8,139 nt of DNA from Clostridiales bacterium (GTDB lineage: Bacteria > Bacillota > Clostridia > Lachnospirales > Cellulosilyticaceae). The notes under the pieces were generated by a model. The model was given only the letters and a program-made list of their open reading frames with translations. It did no database searches and had not been told where the DNA came from. Shown one piece after another: positions 5,577 through 8,139 of this stretch. The translations under genes and the position numbers were made by a program. How positions within the stretch are numbered: position 1 is the stretch's first letter; each line of letters starts with the position of its first letter. The stretch covers positions 1-8,139 of the forward strand of contig DYCF01000077.1 of the NCBI GenBank assembly GCA_019418225.1, read 5' to 3'.

Positions 5577-6422
5577 ATGAAAAACGTAGATAAAGTGTGG
5601 ATTATAGGCGCCAATGGACAGATTGGAAGAACACTGAATAAATTATTAGACAGACGTGAGGTAGAAGTTTTAAATACAGATGTAGAAGAAGTAGATATTA
5701 CACTTATAGAAGAAGTTGCTAAATTTGCAGATATGAATCGTCCGGATGTCATTATTAACTGTGCAGCGTTGACTTCTGTAGAAGCTTGTGAGAATGACTT
5801 AGAAAAAGCATATAAAATCAATGCAGTAGGTGCAAGGAATGTAAGTATTGCAACAAGACGTATTGGTGCAAAGCTTATACATTTGTCTACAGATGATGTA
5901 TTTGATGGAAAGAGTACAAAACCTTACGGTGAATTTGATATACCTACACCAAGTCTTATTTATGGCAAATCAAAGTTAGCAGGTGAACAGTTTGTAAAAG
6001 ATTTTGCACAACGTTATTTTATTATCCGTAGTACCTGGGTTTATGGTGAAGGTGAAAATTTCATTAAAGATTTATTGAAGCTAGCAGAGCAAAAGAAAAC
6101 AATACATATTTCAAATGAAGCATTTGGCAGTCCTACAAGTGCTAAAGCATTAGCACAATTTATAATAGGATTAATGGAAAGTAATGAATATGGTATCTAT
6201 CATGCAACTTGTGAAGGTACTTGTAGCCGTGATGAATTTGCTAGAGAGATAATACGTTTAGCAGGACTAGATATCACTATTAAAGGTGTAAGCAATATAG
6301 AAGATGAGGTAGCTGTCAAAAGACCAGCATATACTATTTTAGATAATCTGATGTTACGTCTTTTAGAAAATACTGAGATGCCACATTGGAAAGTGGCTTT
6401 AGCAGAATATATGAATCGATAA
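5577..6422 (+). CDS. RmlD-like NAD(P)-dependent sugar-nucleotide reductase (SDR family)
   Basis: The 281-residue protein is an extended short-chain dehydrogenase of the RmlD (dTDP-4-dehydrorhamnose reductase) type, an enzyme that makes dTDP-L-rhamnose for surface polysaccharides. The Rossmann glycine motif is GANGQIG at 11-17. NCAALTSVEACE at 61-72 is the typical NAA-TxVDxCE strand of the family, STDDVFDG at 104-111 carries the catalytic Ser/Thr region, and Y129-x3-K133 is the catalytic pair. RSTWVYG near 151-157 is also characteristic. Length is normal. GAGGAGG at 5564-5570 lies six bases before the ATG. It is the first gene of a two-gene operon: its stop overlaps the purine tract serving the symporter ten bases on. 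No rfbA, rfbB or rfbC neighbour is present, so the substrate is uncertain; members of this family also include methionine adenosyltransferase regulatory homologues (MAT2B) and other sugar reductases. I therefore withhold a gene symbol. Confidence 0.88.
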   Translation: MKNVDKVWIIGANGQIGRTLNKLLDRREVEVLNTDVEEVDITLIEEVAKFADMNRPDVIINCAALTSVEACENDLEKAYKINAVGARNVSIATRRIGAKLIHLSTDDVFDGKSTKPYGEFDIPTPSLIYGKSKLAGEQFVKDFAQRYFIIRSTWVYGEGENFIKDLLKLAEQKKTIHISNEAFGSPTSAKALAQFIIGLMESNEYGIYHATCEGTCSRDEFAREIIRLAGLDITIKGVSNIEDEVAVKRPAYTILDNLMLRLLENTEMPHWKVALAEYMNR

Positions 6423-6432
6423 GGAGAGTTAT

Positions 6433-7725
6433 ATGGAAAAAACAAATAAGAAAAAATTAGGACTTACTACGGTTATTTTTATTGCATTACTATTAGGAGC
6501 TGTTGTGGGACTCGTTCTACACTATCTAGTGCCAGAAGGTTATGTAAGAGACACTGTAATCATAAATGGTATTTTTTATGTGTTAGGAAATGGCTTTTTA
6601 CGTGGTATGCGTATGCTTGTTGTACCTTTAGTATTTTGTTCATTAGTATGTGGTGCTATGTCTATTGGTGATACAAAGAAGCTTGGTAAGGTAGGCGTGA
6701 AAATATTAGTATTTTATTTAATTACCACAGCGTTAGCTATATCAGTTGCATTAGGAATTGGAAATCTTATTAATCCAGGTTTAAACTTAGATATGAGTGC
6801 GGTAACTATAGCAGAAACAACTGTAGCAGAGAGTAAACCTTTTGCAGACGTTATTTTAGACATTATTCCAGTTAATCCAATTGAAGCTTTAGCACAAGGT
6901 AATATGTTACAAGTTATTTTCTTTGCTCTTATTGTCGGGATTATTTTAGCAAAACAAGGAGAACGTGCAAGTACAGTTTCTAACTTCATTAGTCAAGGAA
7001 ATAATATTATGATGGATATGACAATGATGGTAATGAAAGTAGCACCAATAGGTGTATTTTGCCTTATTGCTAAAACATTTGCAGCTATTGGATTTGATGG
7101 TTTCGCTCCGATGCTTAAGTATATGGGTTCAGTGCTTCTAGCACTAGCTATTCAGTGTTTTGTAGTTTATATGCTGATGTTAAAAGGATTTACAGGATTT
7201 AGTCCAGTGAAGTTTATTAAGAAATTTGTACCAGTAATGGGATTTGCATTTTCAACAGCTACTTCAAATGCAACAATTCCACTTTCTATTGAAACATTAC
7301 ATAAGAAAATGGGCGTTTCTAAGAAAATTTCTTCATTTACTATTCCACTAGGTGCTACGATTAATATGGATGGGACTTCTATTATGCAAGGGGTAGCTGT
7401 TGTATTCGTTGCACAGGCTTTTAATATTCAGTTAACACCAGCAGATTATTTAACAGTTATTGCAACAGCTACAATTGCTTCAATTGGTACAGCAGGTGTA
7501 CCAGGCGTTGGGCTTATTACGTTATCTATGGTATTTGCTTCTGTAGGCTTACCAGTAGAAGGTATTGGTATTATCATGGGCATTGACAGACTCTTAGATA
7601 TGGCACGTACAGCTGTTAATATTACAGGAGATGCAGTATGTACAACGATTGTAGCACATCAAGATAAGATGGTTGACCAAACTGTTTTCAATACACCTGA
7701 AGGTGAACTAGAACTAGAAATGTAA
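6433..7725 (+). CDS. Dicarboxylate/amino acid:cation symporter (DAACS family)
   Basis: A 430-residue integral membrane protein of the glutamate/dicarboxylate:sodium or proton symporter family. It takes up acidic amino acids or C4-dicarboxylates across the cytoplasmic membrane using cation gradients. Hydrophobic segments run through the whole length. The re-entrant hairpin 1 motif FSTATSNATIP is at about 273-282 and NMDGT, the sodium-site signature in transmembrane 7, at 311-315. Hairpin 2 has SIGTAGVPGVG at about 350-360, and transmembrane 8 shows D389, R392, T393, N396 and D400 in DMARTAVNITGD. The Arg at the position that binds the substrate side chain in GltPh is kept, favouring an acidic substrate; NMDGT favours sodium coupling. 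AAGGAG at 6421-6426 overlaps the stop of the upstream reductase gene and lies six bases from the ATG, so the two are co-expressed. Exact substrate (glutamate, aspartate, fumarate and so on) cannot be read from sequence. No clear terminator follows. Confidence 0.93.
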   Translation: MEKTNKKKLGLTTVIFIALLLGAVVGLVLHYLVPEGYVRDTVIINGIFYVLGNGFLRGMRMLVVPLVFCSLVCGAMSIGDTKKLGKVGVKILVFYLITTALAISVALGIGNLINPGLNLDMSAVTIAETTVAESKPFADVILDIIPVNPIEALAQGNMLQVIFFALIVGIILAKQGERASTVSNFISQGNNIMMDMTMMVMKVAPIGVFCLIAKTFAAIGFDGFAPMLKYMGSVLLALAIQCFVVYMLMLKGFTGFSPVKFIKKFVPVMGFAFSTATSNATIPLSIETLHKKMGVSKKISSFTIPLGATINMDGTSIMQGVAVVFVAQAFNIQLTPADYLTVIATATIASIGTAGVPGVGLITLSMVFASVGLPVEGIGIIMGIDRLLDMARTAVNITGDAVCTTIVAHQDKMVDQTVFNTPEGELELEM

Positions 7726-7754
7726 TTGACAGATGGGTTAAGAGAGAGTAAAAC
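7726..7754 (+). promoter_or_regulatory. Weak candidate promoter before the 68-residue gene
   Basis: A consensus TTGACA at 7726-7731 begins right after the symporter stop, with TAAAAC 17 bases downstream at 7749-7754. The -10 is poor. TATATT boxes at 7776-7781 and 7786-7791 are alternative -10 elements without a good -35, so the gene may instead be read through from the symporter. Confidence 0.3.
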
Positions 7755-7770
7755 AGACTAGAATGAGGCA

Positions 7771-7790
7771 TACTATATATTACTATATAT
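7771..7790. repeat. Tandem 10-bp repeat TACTATATAT x2
   Basis: Two exact head-to-tail copies of TACTATATAT lie 26 bases upstream of the 68-residue gene's start. They could be overlapping -10-like boxes, an AT-rich protein site, or chance in AT-rich DNA. Confidence 0.6.
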
Positions 7791-7815
7791 TATAGACAAA
7801 TAAGGGGATGCCAAT

Positions 7816-8022
7816 ATGAAAGTAAAAATGGTCTGTAACTTAGATGGTGAAACAAAGGAAGCTGAACTCCCTATGGATGAAGAGGCACTATTGAAGTTTA
7901 GAGCTACAGTACTTGATCGGGATAGCAAAGGTTATATTTCAGGTGCTGAAGTAAAATGCTATGATGAAACAGGAAATGAAGTGGAGAATATTTTTGAGCT
8001 TAATAGAAGTCTACAATCCTAA
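7816..8022 (+). CDS. Small acidic protein of unknown function (68 aa)
   Basis: I do not recognise this 68-residue protein. It has about 15 acidic and 9 basic residues, with no signal peptide, membrane segment or Cys motif; its two cysteines (C7 and C48) are far apart. The pattern suggests an N-terminal beta strand pair (KVKMVCNLDGETKEAELP), a helix (DEEALLKFRATVLD), then strands around YISGAEVKCYDETGNEV and a short C-terminal helix: a compact soluble fold. AAGGGG at 7802-7807 lies eight bases before the ATG, supporting translation. It follows the symporter by 90 bases and has its own strong terminator (8053-8083). Co-transcription with the reductase-symporter operon is possible but not shown. 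Confidence 0.75.
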   Translation: MKVKMVCNLDGETKEAELPMDEEALLKFRATVLDRDSKGYISGAEVKCYDETGNEVENIFELNRSLQS

Positions 8023-8052
8023 TAGCTTAAAAAACTTGAAACCATCGTATAT

Positions 8053-8083
8053 AAGGGACTTACTTACGGGTAAGTCCCTTTTT
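8053..8083 (+). terminator. Intrinsic terminator after the 68-residue gene
   Basis: AAGGGACTTAC (8053-8063) pairs perfectly with GTAAGTCCCTT (8070-8080) around a 6-base loop, and the T-run extends to 8083. A putative group II intron begins four bases after it. Confidence 0.92.
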
Positions 8084-8086
8084 GTA

Positions 8087-8139
8087 GTGTGCCCAGCATG
8101 GGCGTAGTCTAACGGGTGAAAGTCCCGAGTGTGGGTTGA
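8087..8139 (+). mobile_element. 5' end of a probable group II intron (cut by the window edge)
   Basis: From 8087 the sequence reads GTGTGCCCAGCATGGGC, starting with the GUGYG consensus of group II intron 5' ends. GCCC (8091-8094) and GGGC (8100-8103) form a first small hairpin, and CGGG (8113-8116) pairs with CCCG (8123-8126) around TGAAAGT, giving the GGGTGAAAGTCCC element common in domain I of bacterial group II introns. The base composition jumps to GC-rich relative to all neighbours. Domains II-VI and any reverse-transcriptase/maturase ORF would lie beyond the window. Group II introns are self-splicing retroelements. Insertion just past an intrinsic terminator recalls the habit of class C introns, but class cannot be assigned from 53 bases. 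Confidence 0.72.

Noticed and set aside
1..8139. CRISPR arrays, tRNA or rRNA genes, insertion sequences with terminal repeats
   Set aside because: I saw no spaced direct-repeat array, no tRNA cloverleaf or TTCGA-type arm in a proper context, and no transposase frame.

Overview
The window is AT-rich with compact, almost entirely rightward genes, strong AGGAGG-type ribosome binding sites, U-tailed intrinsic terminators and a T-box riboswitch. Together these point to a low-GC Gram-positive bacterium. The style of the proteins suggests an anaerobic clostridium, perhaps of the Lachnospirales (inference; no rRNA or marker phylogeny is possible here). All supported genes are on the + strand.

Layout. 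At 1-490 is a one-gene unit: a promoter, a 77-residue helix-turn-helix protein and a perfect 17-bp terminator. At 500-1981 is a secreted TraB/GumN-family protein whose N-terminal half looks like degenerate S-layer-homology repeats, followed by an 80-nt imperfect hairpin without a clear U-tract. At 2135-3494 is the epoxyqueuosine reductase gene queG (tRNA queuosine synthesis). It has a possible 9-codon leader ORF whose stop overlaps the queG start, and is followed by a short cysteine-rich putative zinc-binding protein of 57 residues. At 3562-5360 is a promoter, a serine T-box leader with mutually exclusive antiterminator and terminator, serS, and a terminator. At 5456-7725 are palindromic operator-like sites, a promoter and a tight two-gene operon: an RmlD-like NAD(P)-dependent sugar-nucleotide reductase and a dicarboxylate/amino acid:cation symporter. 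At 7816-8083 is a 68-residue acidic protein of unknown function and a terminator. At 8087 the 5' end of what looks like a group II intron begins, just after that terminator, and runs off the window.

How the parts work together. Two units bear on tRNA function: queG modifies the wobble base of certain tRNAs, and serS charges tRNA-Ser under feedback from uncharged tRNA-Ser. The T-box carries TGGC in its acceptor-binding bulge, which matches the G discriminator base of tRNA-Ser. The SerRS has motif 2 and motif 3 sequences that look more archaeal than standard bacterial to me. The reductase-transporter operon lies behind a perfect ATTGTATACAAT palindrome resembling GntR-family operators.

I see no convincing large undescribed system. 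The less ordinary items are the terminator-proximal intron end, the archaeal-like SerRS under T-box control, the small cysteine-rich gene, the coupled leader ORF, the palindrome pair and the 80-nt hairpin.
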